Shown here piece after piece: positions 1 through 13,011 of a DNA stretch of 64,000 nucleotides (its first letter is position 1; each line of letters opens with the position of its first letter). This DNA comes from Takakia lepidozioides. Its lineage: Eukaryota > Streptophyta > Takakiopsida > Takakiales > Takakiaceae. Made by a program: the position numbers and the translations under genes. The stretch lies in NCBI GenBank assembly GCA_030704615.1, contig CM060732.1, forward strand, positions 24,676,001-24,740,000. The letters are read 5' to 3'. The notes below the pieces were generated by a model. It worked only from the letters and a program-made list of their open reading frames with translations. It did not search any database and had not been told where the DNA came from.

Positions 1-3000
1 GCACTGAGAAAATAAAATTAAGTAGTGGTTTCGGAAGTGTGAGTTTTAATTTCGCATTGAGAAAATAAAATTAAGTAGTAGTTTCGGGAGTGAGAGTTTT
101 AATTTCAAACTGAGAAATAAAATTAAGTAGTAGTTGCAGGAGTGTGTTTTAATTTCGGACTGAGAAAATAAAATTAAGAAGTAGTTTCGGGAGTGAGAGT
201 TCTAATTTCCCACTGAGAAATAAAATTGAGTAGTAGTTGCAGGAGTGTGAGTTTTAATTTCGCGCTGAGAAAATAAAATTTAGTAGGAGTTTCGGGAGTG
301 AGAGTTTTAATTTCGCAATGAGAAAATAAATTTAGGTAGTAGTTACGGGAGTGAGAGTTTTAATTTCGCACTGAGAAATAAAATTAAGTAGTAGTTGCAG
401 GAGTGTGTTTTAATTTCGGACTGAGAAAATAAAATTAAGAAGTAGTTTCGGGAGTGAGAGTTCTAATTTCCCACTGAGAAATAAAATTGAGTAGTAGTTG
501 CAGGAGTGTGTTTTAATTTCGCACTGAGAAAATAAATTTAAGTAGGAGTTTCGGGAGTGAGAGTTTTAATTTCGCAATGAAAAAATAAAAATAAGTAGTA
601 GTTTCGGAAGTGAGAGTTTTAATTTCGCACTCAGAAAATAAAATTAAGTAGTAGTGAGAGTTTTAATTTTGCACTGAGCAAATAAAATTAAGTAGTAGTT
701 TCGGGAGTGAGAGTTTTTAATTTCGCACTGAGAAATAAAATTAAGTAGTAGTTTCGGGAGTGAGAGTTTTAATTTCGCACAGAGAAATAAAAGTAAGTAG
801 AAGTTGCACGAGGGTGAGATTTAATTTCGCACTGAGAAATAAAATTAAGTAGTAGTTTCGGGAGTGAGAGTTTTAATTTCGAACTGAGAAATAAAATTAA
901 GTAGTAGTTTCGGGAGTGAGAGTTTTAATTTCGCACAGAGAAATAAAAGTAAGTAGAAGTTGCACGAGGGTGAGATTTAATTTTGCACTGAGAAATAAAA
1001 TTAAGTAGTAGTTTCGGGAGTGAGAGTTTTAAATTCGCACTGAGAAATAAAATTGAGTAGTAGTTGCAGGAGTGTGAGATTTAATTTCGCACTGAAAAAT
1101 AAAATTCAGTAGTAGTTTCGGGAGTGAGAGTTTTAATTTCGAGTTGAGAATTAAAATTAAGTAGTAGTTGCGGGAGTGTGAGTTTTAATTTGGCACTGAG
1201 AAAATAAAATTAAGTAGTAGTTTCGGAAATGAGAGTTTTAATTTCGCACTGAGAAAATAAAATAAAGTAGGAGTTTCGGGTGTGAGAGTTTTACTTTCGT
1301 TCTGAGAAAAGAAAATTTAAGTTGGAGTTTTCGGAGTGAGTTATAATTTTGCACTGAGAAAATAAAATTAAGTAGTAGTTTCGGGAGTGAGAGTTTTAAT
1401 TTCGAACCGAGAAATAAAAGTAAGTAGTAGTTGCCGGAGTGTGAGTTTTAATTTCGCACTGAGAAAATAAAATTAAGTAGTAGTTTTGGAAGTGAGAATT
1501 TTAATTTCGCACTGAGAAAATAAAATTAAGTAGTAGTTTCGGGAGTGAGAGTTTTAATTTCGCAATGAGAAAATAAAATTAAGTAGTAGTTGCGGGAGTG
1601 AGAGTTTTAATTTCGCACTCAGAAAATAAAATTAAGTAGTAGTTTCGGGAGTGAGAGTTTTAATTTTGAACTGAGAAAATAAAATTAAGTAGTAGTTTCG
1701 GAAGTGAGAGTTTTAATTTCGCACTGAGAAAATAAAAATAAGTAGTATTTTCGGAAGTGAGAGTTTTAATTTCGCACTCAGAAAATAAAATTAAGTAGTA
1801 GTTTCGGGAGTAAGAGTTTTAATTTCGCACTGAGAAAATAAAAGTAAGTAGTACTTGCCGGAGTGTGAGTTTTAATTTCGCACTGAGAAAATAAAATTAA
1901 GTAGTAGTTTTGGAAGTAAGACTTTTAATTTCGCACTGAGAAATAAAATTGAGTAGTAGTTGCAGGAGTGTGAGATTTAATTTCGCACTGAAAAATAAAA
2001 TTCAGTAGTAGTTTCGGGAGTGAGAGTTTTAATTTCGAGTTGAGAATTAAAATTAAGTAGTAGTTGCGGGAGTGTGAGTTTTAATTTGGCACTGAGAAAA
2101 TAAAATTAAGTAGTAGTTTCGGAAATGAGAGTTTTAATTTCGCACTGAGAAAATAAAATAAAGTAGGAGTTTCGGGTGTGAGAGTTTTACTTTCGTTCTG
2201 AGAAAAGAAAATTTAAGTTGGAGTTTTCGGAGTGAGTTATAATTTTGCACTGAGAAAATAAAATTAAGTAGTAGTTTCGGGAGTGAGAGTTTTAATTTCG
2301 AACCGAGAAATAAAAGTAAGTAGTAGTTGCCGGAGTGTGAGTTTTAATTTCGCACTGAGAAAATAAAATTAAGTAGTAGTTTTGGAAGTGAGAATTTTAA
2401 TTTCGCACTGAGAAAATAAAATTAAGTAGTAGTTTCGGGAGTGAGAGTTTTAATTTCGCACTCAGAAAATAAAATTAAGTAGTAGTTTCGGGAGTGAGAG
2501 TTTTAATTTCGCACTGAGAAAATAAAATTAAGCAGTACTTGCCGGAGTGTGAGTTTTAATTTCGCACTGAGAAAATAAAATTAAGTAGTAGTTTTGGAAG
2601 TAAGACTTTTAATTTCGCACTGAGAAAATAAAATTAAGTAGTAGTTTCGGGAGTGAGAGTTTTAATTTTGCAATGAGAAAATAAAATTAAGTAGTAGTTG
2701 CGGAAGTGAGAGTTTAAATTTCGCACTGGGAAAATAAAATTAAGTAGTAGTTTCGGGAGTGAGAGTTTTAATTTCGCACTCAGAAAATAAAATTAAGTAG
2801 TAGTTTCGGGAGTGAGAGTTTTAATTTCCCACTGAGAAATAAAATTAAGTAATAGTTTCGGGAGTGAGAATTTTAATTTCGCAATGAGAAAATAAAATTA
2901 AGTAGTAGTTGCGGGAGTGAGAGTTTTAATTTCGCACTCAGAAAATAAAATTAAGTAGTAGTTTCGGGAGTGAGAGTTTTAATTTCCCACTGAGAAATAA

Positions 3001-5505
3001 AATTAAGTAATAGTTGCGGGAGTGAGAGTTTTAATTTCGCACTGAGAAATAAAATTGAGTAGTAGTTGCAGGAGTGTGAGTTTTAATTTCGCACTGAGAA
3101 ATAAAATTAAGTAGTAGTTTTGGAAATGAGAGTTTTAATTTCGCACTCAGAAAATAAAATTAAGTAGTAGTTTCGGGAGTGAGAGTTTTAATTTCGCACT
3201 GAGAAAATAAAATTATGTAGGAGTTTCGGGAGTGAGTTTTAATTTCGCAATGAGAAAATAAAATTAAGTAGTAGTTTCGGGAGTGAGAGTTTTAATTTCG
3301 CCACTGAGAAATAAAATTCAGAAGTAGTTGCAGGAGTGAGAGTTTTAATTTCGCGCTGAGAAAATAAAATTAAATAGTAGTTTCGGGAGTGAGAGTTTTA
3401 ATTTCGCACTGAGAAATAAAATTGAGTAGTAGTTGCAGGAGTGTGAGTTTTAATTTCGCACTGAGAAAATAAAATTAAGTAGTAGTTTTGGAAATGAGAG
3501 TTTTAATTTCGCACTCAGAAAATAAAATTAATTAGTAGTTTCGGGAGTGAGAGTTTTAATTTCGCAATGAGAAAATAAAATTAAGTAGTAGTTGCGGGAG
3601 TGAGAGTTTTAATTTCGCACTGAGAAAATAAAATTATGTAGGAGTTTCGGGAGTGAGTTTTAATTTCGCACTGAGAAAATAAAATTTAGTAGTTTCGGGA
3701 GTGAGAGTTTTAATTTCCCACTGAGAAATAAAATTCAGAAGTAGTTGCAGGAGTGAGAGTTTTAATTTCGCAATGAGAAATAAAATTAAGTAGTAGTTGC
3801 AGGAGTGTGAGTTTTAATTTTGCACTGAGAAAATAAAATTAAGTAGCAGTTTCGGAAGTGAGAGTTTTAATTTCGCACTGAGAAAATAAAATTAAGTAGG
3901 AGTTTCGGAAGTGAGAGTTTTAATTTCACAATGAGAAAATAAAATTAAGTAATAGTTGCGGGAGTGAGAGTTTTAATTTCGCATTCAGAAAATAAAATTA
4001 AGTAGTACTTTCAGGAGTGAGAGTTTTAATTTCACACTGAGAAATAAAATTAAGTAGTAGTTTCGGGAGTGAGACTTTTAATTTCGCACTGAGAAATAAA
4101 ATTGAGTAGTAGTTGCATGAGTGTGAGTTTTAATTTCGCGCTGAGAAAATAAATTTTAGTAGGAGTTTCGGGAGTGAGAGTTTTAATTTCGCAATGAGAA
4201 AATAAAATTAAGTAGTAGTTTCGGGAGTGAGAGTTTTAATTTCGCACTGAGAAATAAAATTGAGTAGTAGTTGCAGGAGTGTGAGTTTTAATTTCGCACT
4301 GAGAAAATAAAATAAAGTAGTAGTTTCGGGAGTGAGACTTTTAATTTCGCATTGAGAAATAAAATTGAGTAGTAGTTGCAGGAGTGTGAGTTTTAATTTC
4401 GCACTGAGAAAATAAAATTTAGTAGTAGTTTCGGGAGTGAGAGTTTTAATTTCGCAATGAGAAAATAAAATTAAGTAGTAGTTTCGGGAGTGAGAGTTTT
4501 AATTTCGCACTGAGAAAATAAAATTAAGTAGGAGTTTCGGGAGTGAGTTTTAATTTCGCACTGAGAAAATAAAATTAAGTAGTAGTTTCGGGAGTGAGAG
4601 TTTTAATTTCCCACTGAGAAATAAAATTCAGAAGTAGTTGCAGGAGTGAGAGTTTTAATTTCGCGCTGAGAAAATAAAATTAAATAGTAGTTTCGGGAGT
4701 GAGAGTTTTAATTTCGCACTGAGAAAATAAAATTAAGTAGCAGTTTCGGAAGTGAGAGTTTTAATTTCGCACTGAGAAAATAAAATTAAGTAGGAGTTTC
4801 GGAAGTGAGAGTTTTAATTTCACAATGAGAAAATAAAATTAAGTAATAGTTGCGGGAGTGAGAGTTTTAATTTCGCATTCAGAAAATAAAATTAAGTAGT
4901 AGTTTCAGGAGTGAGAGTTTTAATTTCACACTGAGAAAATAAAATTAAGTAGGAGTTTCGGGAGTGAGTTTTAATTTCGCACTGAGAAAATAAAATTAAG
5001 TAGTAGTTTCGGGAGTGAGAGTTTTAATTTTGCACTGAGAAATAAAATTAGGTAGTAGTTGCAGGAGTGTGAGTTTTAATTTCGCACTGAGAAAATAAAA
5101 TTAAGTAGTAGTTTCGGAAGTGAGAGTTTTAATTTCGCACTGAGAAAATAAAATTAAGTAGTAGTTTCGGGAGTGAGCGTTTTAATTTCGCATTGAGAAA
5201 ATAAAATAAAATAGTAGTTTCGGGAGTGAGAGTTTTAATTTCGCACTGAGAAAATAAAATGAAGTAGGAGTTTCGGGAGTGAGAGTTTTAATTTCGCACT
5301 GAGAAAATAAAATGAAGTAGGAATTTCGGGAGTGAGAATTTTAAATTCGCACTGAGAAAATAAAATAAAGTAGGAGTTTCGGGTGTGAGAGTTATAATTT
5401 CGCACTGAGAAATTAAAATTAAGTAGGAGTTTGGGGAGTGAGAGTTTCAATTTCACATTGAGAAATTAAAGTTAAGTAGTAGTTTTGGGAGTGAGAGTTT
5501 CGTCT
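1..5505. repeat. Satellite array, about 53-bp unit
   Basis: Roughly 100 head-to-tail copies of a unit of about 53 bp. Almost every copy has the anchors gagttttaatttcgcactg and aaataaaattaagtagta. Length varies by one to three bases, mostly in the A-run after ctgag. Three recurring subtypes differ at the linker: tttcgggagtgagag, ttgcaggagtgtgag and tttcggaagtgagag. The array begins before base 1 and decays near 5505 into unique sequence. Open frames inside it are chance products of a repeat that is open in one frame. No transposon coding is visible. A centromeric, pericentromeric or knob satellite is possible but cannot be decided from here. Confidence 0.97.
1036..2460. repeat. Higher-order duplication inside the satellite
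   Basis: A block of about 529 bp (roughly ten units) at 1036-1564 recurs at 1932-2460, offset 896 bp. As far as I can read the copies are identical, including rare variants such as an aatttggcac unit, a tttcgttctg unit and a tttcgagttg unit. Neighbouring single units are more divergent than the two blocks. This indicates a recent segmental duplication or unequal exchange of about 17 units. Similar but less exact block sharing occurs between about 3300-3400 and 4610-4700. Confidence 0.85.
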
Positions 5506-7328
5506 CGATAAATTATCCATGGGACGTGACAACCTTTAAGGTCTCTTGGAGTCTCAAAGGGGCTAGTATCAGGTGAGCATAGCGTGAGGAAATCCCACGC
5601 CTATAGGGTAACATGTTTATCATGATAGGGGTTACTTGTTTCTTAAGTGTTGCTTGTGAGGGCCAATGTGAGCAGTTTAAAACAGTTTCGCAAATTTTTT
5701 AGTTTCTCAATTTTCGTTTCGCTGAAGAATATTCGGAAGGCATCTTAGGAGTATGCAATATATTCGCTTGTGCTCACTTGCTACCCACCCTCCTTATGCG
5801 CATAGGTCTCCAAAACCTCCTATGCGTATGCACGTCCCACCATTGCATCTACTCCACGATACAAACAACCAAGTGTTACCATCATATATTCAGGCAAAGA
5901 GAAAACAACCAAGTGCCACCAACGCATTCTATTCCACAATATTACAGGCAAGGAGAAAACAACCAAGTCCCAGCCCTGCACACGCAACCCTATATCAAAA
6001 CCACCTTTTGAATGATTTTTTAAAATTTTCAATCGGATAGTGCTTTTGCCATTCCTTGGGGCTCCAATCCCAGCTCCACTACGTCGCGGTAAGTGAGTTT
6101 CATATTAATGTAACGAGCATAGTGTTAACATCTATTCCAACCATCCAATGGTAATCCAAAACAACATGGCAATATGATTTTACTTACATTGCGTGATTAT
6201 TCAACTTATAAATTAAGTTATGTATTGTTTGTGTGCGATATCTTGGTCATATTAAACCTGTTTGACGTAAGTTAGTTTTTAGGAGGAGAGCATCATGGCT
6301 CACAATGCTATCCACCTAGATATGGTTTTTAGTTTTGGCCCCTTGCTAAAAATCTATAGATTTTTCCAAAGTGGATTGGTTTTTTTCCTTATTTAAATAT
6401 TATATTTTGAATGTGTGAATTGTTTTTTGTACTATTTAAGCCACTAGTAAATGATATTTTAGAGTTGTTGTATCCAACTATTTATACATTGGAATTGTTC
6501 TACAAGAAACAAATTGCTTTGAGAAATTTGTCGCTGCAATTAACTCTCAAAATATCATTAGTAGGGAGTTTTATTTAGATATAGGATAGGGATGGCTTCC
6601 AAATCCAGTATAATGACATAACTTATTGATGGTACAAATAGACTTGAGCAACATAGCTTATACTTGACTTAACTTTCATCCTTAACCCTTAAGTTCCCAA
6701 GCCCTTTTTTGACTGGTACCCAGCTGCAGTTAATTGCCCCTAGAAACCTACCAAAAATCATCCGGAGATTCCAGCCTTATAGCAATGGGCCCAGCTCATT
6801 TATGCATGACATACCAAAAAATGAGCCAAGTCCACCCTGGACATTGTGAGATTATAGCGTTGGCCCGGACCTCAAATATCAGGTCCCAAAGAAAAAGTGA
6901 GAAAGAAATTGGTCACCAAATCAAAACCAGCTTTAGGTCGTAGATTTTGGTTTTTTTAAATTTTGTTTTTTGCATCATACTCAAGACAAATCCCTTGTCA
7001 TTAAAGCTTCAGGAGTGGGCCCCATCAGATTAGATCTGCAAAAATTAGGTCAAACTGCAAATTCAAAGTGACCCGATTAAGGTCGCTTGGGAACTTAAGG
7101 GTTAAGTTTGGCTTGATACGGTTATAATAAAAACTGTCACTGATATTTAGCAAAAAAAAAATTCGCATAATTCATTATCTCTAATTATAGCTGTCATTGT
7201 CTGGAAGACCAAAAAACCGATTGTTCAACTTTTATTTCATTGATTCTCCAATCTGAAATCTACACTTGTTCATTTCTTGTAATCTACTACTACAAATGAG
7301 GTACAAATGCTCAATACAAATATCAATC
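5506..7328. other. Gene-free AT-rich spacer
   Basis: No supported gene. The longest open frames (for example 5753-6040) have no recognisable domain. A short degenerate direct repeat containing aacaaccaagt occurs three times between about 5860 and 5980, spaced about 60 bp apart. The rest is AT-rich without clear structure. Confidence 0.6.
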
Positions 7329-7649
7329 TATGAAGCGAGACATTTGTTTGTTTGTTTTGTTTTGTTTTGTAGCGTTGAGATGTCCCAAACCGCAAGGCCT
7401 CAGCGCTGGTGCTTGGTACCGTTGGAAAGCCCTCGACGAGGAGGGGTGCACCGGCTTGGTCTCATGGTTTTTGGACATGCGGTGTGGGAGATATGGAATT
7501 CCAAGTACTTTTGGTCATTAGAAATTCACAAAAAATAGCAAAAAATGGCAAAGTGGGCATTCCTTGGACAATGGTTGGAGCCTTCACGAGAGAGATATCA
7601 CGGGAAAGGTCTCCGGTTCAAATCTGGTCGTAGGCTCTGTGGAAAAAAA
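7329..7649 (+). repeat. Interspersed repeat R, copy 1
   Basis: First of five copies of a repeat of about 300 bp. On the plus strand it starts with a (ttttg)n tract, continues with gttgagatgtcccaaaccgc and aattccaagtacttttggtc, and ends with ggttcaaatctggtcgtagg followed by an A-run. The ggttcaaatct stretch resembles a Pol III B box and lies about 45 bases after tggttggagcc, an A-box-like position, so a tRNA-related SINE origin is possible. However, the Pol III-like part is at the far end from the simple tract, which is unusual. The family is unnamed here. Confidence 0.7.
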
Positions 7650-7979
7650 CTTACTTAGATGACATTGGAAAAAAATGATTAGACTTGGATGACTTAGATG
7701 ACATTGGACACTTGGGCCAACGGCACAGGCTACCCTGGAGGTCATACTTGGCCCTAGACATAGCAGACACACTTGAATGCATAGGAGATTGCACTTGGGC
7801 TTACATGACCTTGGACACTTGGGCCAACGGCACAGGCCACACATGGGCCAATCGCGCAGGCTACCCTAGGCCTAGATCTCCCAAAGAGGAGGGTCTCTAG
7901 ATACATAGGGGATTGCACTTGGACTTAGATGACACTGGACACTTGGGCCAATGGCACAGGCTACCCTAGTCAATATATG

Positions 7980-8330
7980 GAGCGAGACGTCCGTTTGTTT
8001 GTTTGTTTGTTTTTTTTTATTTTTTATTTTTTATTTTTTGGTTTTGTCACGTTGAGATGTCCCAAACCGCAAGGCCCCAGCGCGGCTGTTTGGTGCCGTT
8101 GGAAAGCCCTCGAGGAGGAGGGGTGCACCGGCTTGGTCTCATGATTTTTGGACATGCGGTGTGGGAGATGTGGAATTCCAAGTACTTTTGGTCGCTGGAA
8201 ATTCACAAAAAAATAGCAAATATGGCAAAGTGGGCATTCATGGGCAATGGTTGGAGCCTCAACGGGAGAGATATCAAGGAAAAGGTCAAGGGTTCAAATC
8301 TGGTAGTAGGCTCTCTAGAAAAAAAAATTG
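7980..8330 (+). repeat. Interspersed repeat R, copy 2
   Basis: Same order of blocks as copy 1: a t/g-rich tract (here with an expanded T-run), the gttgagatgtcccaaaccgc block, the aattccaagtacttttggtc block, and ggttcaaatctgg followed by an A-run. It is preceded by the same gcgagac lead-in as copies 1 and 3. Confidence 0.7.
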
Positions 8331-8850
8331 ATTAGATATGGCTTGCTTCATATATTGATGCACTTGGACTTGGAAAAAAAATACATTTGGACTTAGATGA
8401 CATTGGACCCTTGGGCCAGTGGCAGAGGCTACCCTACAGGTCGCACTTGGGCCTTGACATAGGAGAAGCACTTGCATACATAGGAGATTGCACTTGGGCT
8501 TAGATGACACTTGGGCCAATGGCATAGGCTACCCTAGAGCTGGGATTAGAGATGAGATATATCAATAATGATTGGATATTACTACTCAATAAATTCAGTA
8601 AACTAAATAAATGGGGCCTTGACATGGGAGACGCACTTGGATATATAGGAGATTGCACATTGGGCTTAGATGGGTCTCGTCATAAGAGACGCACATAGGA
8701 GACGCACATGGGAGGCGCCCTTGGATACATAGGATATCGCACTTGGGCTTAGATGACAGTGGACACTTGGGCCTCTACATGGGAGACGCCCTTGGATACA
8801 TAGGAGATTGCATTTGGGCCAATGGCACAGGCTGCCCTAGTCAATATATA

Positions 8851-9165
8851 GAACGAGACATTTGTTTTGTTTTGTTTTGTTTTGTCACGTTGAGATGTCC
8901 CAAACCGCAAGGCCCCAGCGCTGGTGCTTGATACCATTGGAAAGCCCTCGACGAGGAGGGGTGCACGGGCTTGGTCTCACGATTTTTGGACCTATGATGT
9001 GGGAGATGTGGAATTCCAAGTACTTTTAGTCGCTGGAAATTCACAAAAATTTTAGCAAAAATGGCAAAGTGGGCATTCCTGGGACAATGGTTGGAGCCTT
9101 GATAGGAGAGATATCAAAGGAAAGGTCTCCGGTTCAAATCTAGTCGTAGGCTCTGTGGAAAAAAA
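8851..9165 (+). repeat. Interspersed repeat R, copy 3
   Basis: Same block order as the other copies. The simple tract is (ttttg)n of about five units, and the tail is ggttcaaatctagtcgtagg plus an A-run. Confidence 0.7.
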
Positions 9166-9570
9166 TGCATTTGGACTTAGACACTTGGCCAAACGGCACA
9201 GGCTACCCTAGAGACGGATACATAGAAGATTGCACTTGGGCATATATGGGTCTTGACATAGGAGACGCATTGGGATACATATGAAATTGCAGTTGTTCTT
9301 AGATTTCACTTCTTAACACATGGGCCAACGGCACATGCTACCCTAGAGGTCGTACTTGGGCCTCGACATAGGAGACGGTGGGATACATAGGAGATCAGCT
9401 TACACCTGGGTTAGATGATCTCACTAGACACTTGGGCCAACGGCACATGCTACCCTAGAGGTCACACTTGGGCCTAGACATAGGAGACGCACTTGAATGC
9501 ATAGGAGATTGCACTGGGGTTTAGATGACTTGGACACTTGGGCCAACGGCATATGCTACCCTACCAATAT

Positions 9571-9883
9571 ATGAAGGAAGCCAGTTTATTTGTTTTGTTG
9601 TGTTTTGTTTTGTTTTGTCACGTTGAGATGTCCCAAACCGCAAGGCCCCAGCGCTGGTGCTTGGTACCGTTGGAAAGCCCTCGACGAGGAGGGGTGCACG
9701 GGCTTGGTCTCATGATTTCTGGACCTGCGGTGTAGGAGATGTGGAATTCCATTTTGGTCGTTGGAAATTCACAAAAAATAGCAAATGGTGGGCATTCATG
9801 GGACAATGATTGGAGCCTCGACGGGAGAGATATCAAGGGAAAGGTCTCCGGTTCAAATCTGGTCGTAGGCTCTATGGAAAAAA
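9571..9883 (+). repeat. Interspersed repeat R, copy 4
   Basis: Same block order, with a short internal deletion in the aattcca...ttttggtcg region relative to copies 1-3. Confidence 0.7.
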
Positions 9884-10159
9884 AAGATTAGATATGGGAT
9901 TGCACTTGGACTTAGATGACACTAGACACTTGGGCTTGTACATGGGAGATGCACTTGGGATACATGAATAGAAGATTGCATTTGGGCTTAGATTTCAATT
10001 CTTCATACTTGGGCCAACGGCATAGGCTACACTAGAGGTCGCACTTGGGCCTCGACATAGGAGACCCACTTGGATACCTAAGAAATTGCACTTGGGCTTA
10101 GATTTCAATTCTTCACACATGGGCCTTGACATAGGAGACGATATTTAAATATAAAGCGA

Positions 10160-12250
10160 GACGTTTGTTTTGTTGGCTCCTCCCTCTAAGGGAGAGACCA
10201 CACATTGGTGCCAAAAATGAGTAAGATCCTAATGTACCTCCACTAGATAATACCTTCATGAAGCAGATAATCCTCCCCCACTTAAATGTTAGCTTAAATG
10301 TACCTTGATTGGATGGACCGGTCCTCGCAACCTCACGCGTGGACTGCGTAGAACTCACCCGCACACCTGGCGGCGTTTCGACTATGCTACCTATCTTTGT
10401 CGTTGACCCGACGTTGGGTGCATGGGCAGGTAAGACCCATAAATGAATCTTACACATGTAAATATTCATATGCTTATATAGGCTTATATGCATAGGCTTA
10501 TACTCAAGATATGCTTACTTATATAGGCTTCTATATATATATATATGCCGTAAAATAAAAAGCAGAAACTTAGAGATCAGAAAGTACTTACATTTTTAAG
10601 CAAAATAATTTTTGGATAAAAACAAAATAAAAGTGAAATGCTTTTAGCTTTTAAAAATTCATGATATATATTACAACACTATCACATTAATGCTATCCAA
10701 AATAAACTGAGTCTAAAATTTGTTGTATAATAATTCTGCGAGAAGTGCAGATATTTGAAAGTAATTTTATTTATTAAAAACTATAAAGATAAGAGCAAGG
10801 TTTAATTTCATTCATATATATATATATATATATATACGGGTGGGCCCGACATTCTGATTTTTTTTGTTTTGCTTTCTGATATTTTAGAGCTCAAAGAAAG
10901 AATTCAAAGAAAGCTATATGGTTGTTGTTTTTTTGTAGGGAAGACGTGTTGTGCGGGGATGCAGAATGGATTCTGCAGCGTCTTCGCTGAAAGGCTTTAG
11001 GTTTCTGTTCTTCAATATCTTAGGCTTGTTTCCTTGTCCATCACATCGACCAAAGTGAGAACTGTGGATTCACCTTTTTTTTGGGCCTCATTTTCTTCTC
11101 CAATTCCGAAGGGGTTTGCTTAAACGACATGAACATCTCTTTTTCATAATGGGCTTTGTAATGTAAGTCTGGGTGGATCTCTTGTGGTCTGAGTGTTTTG
11201 ACATGTTACAACTTCTGTGGTTGCAGGCAAATTTCTGAATAGCAAAATTAGGGATGAGGAGAATCTTTGAAATGAATATTTGTCAGATCAGTCAATGGTG
11301 GGATAATCTAGGCAAAAAGGTGAATGCCTCTGTTCTACTACAGTAGAAGCATACAAACAAGCATTGAAAATTTTGTCTCAAATTGTCATCTCCCTCTCCC
11401 TCACCCGCATTTTTCTAGTCTTACCAGCAATTCAGCATGTGAGCTACTTTTTGGTAGGTGGTGATGGTATTGGCTGTGTGGATAATGGGTAACGTTAGCT
11501 ACTTGCAACGAGGGGCAGATTCTAGGCATTTGTGTTGTGAAGGCATAGACAGCTGAAAGAGCCTGGATGCAGATCCATTTTGAAGGACCAGATTTCAAGC
11601 ACAAGAGAACCACCGAGTCACTGTGGATGGGTAGTTACAAGAAACCTCCAGGGGTAGATCCTTAACGGAGGAAGGGGTCACATAGTTGTTTGAATCACTA
11701 TGATGAATCCATTTGACAGAGGACCAATAGAGGGAGTCCACAAGAAATGTTCTAGCACCTGTAGGGATGTGAGGAAACTGTGTAATTGGTCAGATATAGG
11801 GTACAAACTTTAAACCAAGGAGACATTTCAGCAGATTCAAATGGCTACGATATTTCAGTACAACAAAATTTCAGTATTTCAGTATTTCCATCAAGATTTT
11901 CAGCAAGTATTTTAATATTTCAGCGAGTTTCTTACCAAGTATTTCAAGCAATATTTTAATATCTCAGCTAGTTCTTCAGCAAGTATTTCAGTATTCCAGT
12001 TAGTTTTTCAACAAGCATTTCAATACTTTTAATAATTAGTAAGTCTGAAGATCAGTGTTGTAATATGGTACATCAATATATAATTGATACATCAATAAAG
12101 TTCTGTGAGGGCCTTTCTATTTTATAAATAAAGTATTTTCCTCTTATGCAGAACATGTTTAAAATATACTTTGAATATATGATTATTTTATTTTAATTAT
12201 AATATTTTAAAGGAAATTTTCTACTTAGAGTCTTAGGGTGGAGCCATTAC
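10160..12250. other. Gene-free region with simple repeats
   Basis: No supported gene. It holds an (AT)n run at about 10814-10836 and another at about 10532-10546. At about 11840-12030 there is a degenerate repeat rich in the word atttcag. The sequence is AT-rich and no conserved protein is recognisable in any frame. Confidence 0.55.
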
Positions 12251-12257
12251 GCGACTA

Positions 12258-12550
12258 GCCGCTTGTTTTGTTTTGTTTTGTTTTGTAGAGTTGAGATATC
12301 CCAAACTGCAGGCCCCACCCTGATTGGTACCATTGGAAAGCCTTCGATGAGGAGGGGTGCACCGACTGAGTCTCATGATTTTTGGACCAGCGGTGTGGGA
12401 GATGTTGAATTTCAAGTAGTTTTGGTCTATGGAAATTCACAAAAAATATCAAAGTGAGCTTTCATGGGACAATGATGGGAGCCTCGAGTGGAGAGATGTC
12501 AAGGAAAGGTCTCGGGTTCAAATCAGGTCGTAGGTTCTATTAAAAATGAT
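12258..12550 (+). repeat. Interspersed repeat R, copy 5
   Basis: The most divergent copy, about 2.4 kb from the cluster. The (ttttg)n tract, cccaaactgcaggcccc, ggtaccattggaaagcc and ggttcaaatcaggtcgtagg blocks are kept in order. It sits just outside the putative left end of the Harbinger element, so it is part of the flank. Confidence 0.65.
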
Positions 12551-12674
12551 TAGACTTAGATGACTTAGATGACATTGGGCACTTGGGCCAACGACATAGG
12601 CTACCCTAGTAGTTGTAAACTTCCACTATCCAATATATATATTGTGATTTGTCTAGTTGTGAGTAATACTATTA

Positions 12675-12701
12675 GGCCCCCGCCGCACCAGCCTGCTATC
12701 G
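12675..12701 (+). repeat. Left terminal inverted repeat (Harbinger)
   Basis: Begins GGCCCCCGCCGCACC directly after TTA at 12672-12674. It pairs with 32848-32874 on the opposite strand, about 21 of 27 positions. Confidence 0.6.
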
Positions 12702-13011
12702 CCTGCTACACTCTTACTAACTACAGCTACATAGAAAATTGCGGCCGCACTGACATGTTTAAAATGTTTTAGCCATAACCATAGTTATCTATCCTAAAAA
12801 CTTCCTTCCTACTTTAGAGCAAATTTAGCACTACCCAGTGCTAAATCTAAACAGGCGTGCCGTTTTTGGGCAGCTGCCCGCGCCATTCTCTGCCATCGCC
12901 ATTCCCATTCGCCATTTGCTTCTCATTCGCTCTTCCCTTCTCCTTCGCGCTCTCTTTTGGTTTTAGTTTCTCTTGCTTGAGTGCTCCTGTTCCCCTCTCC
13001 TGCATTGCATC

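Larger units (their letters stand above)
7680..10150. repeat. Degenerate tandem repeat interleaved with R copies
   Basis: Between the R copies lies a loosely tandem unit of about 107 bp. Its words recur in a fixed order: gacacttgggccaacggcac, aggctaccctagaggtcgca, cttgggcctcgacataggag, acgcacttggatacatagga, gattgcacttgggcttagat. Many copies are truncated. A fragment also follows R copy 5 at about 12550-12615. R and this unit therefore travel together, suggesting one composite repeat family with a variable tandem tail. Confidence 0.75.
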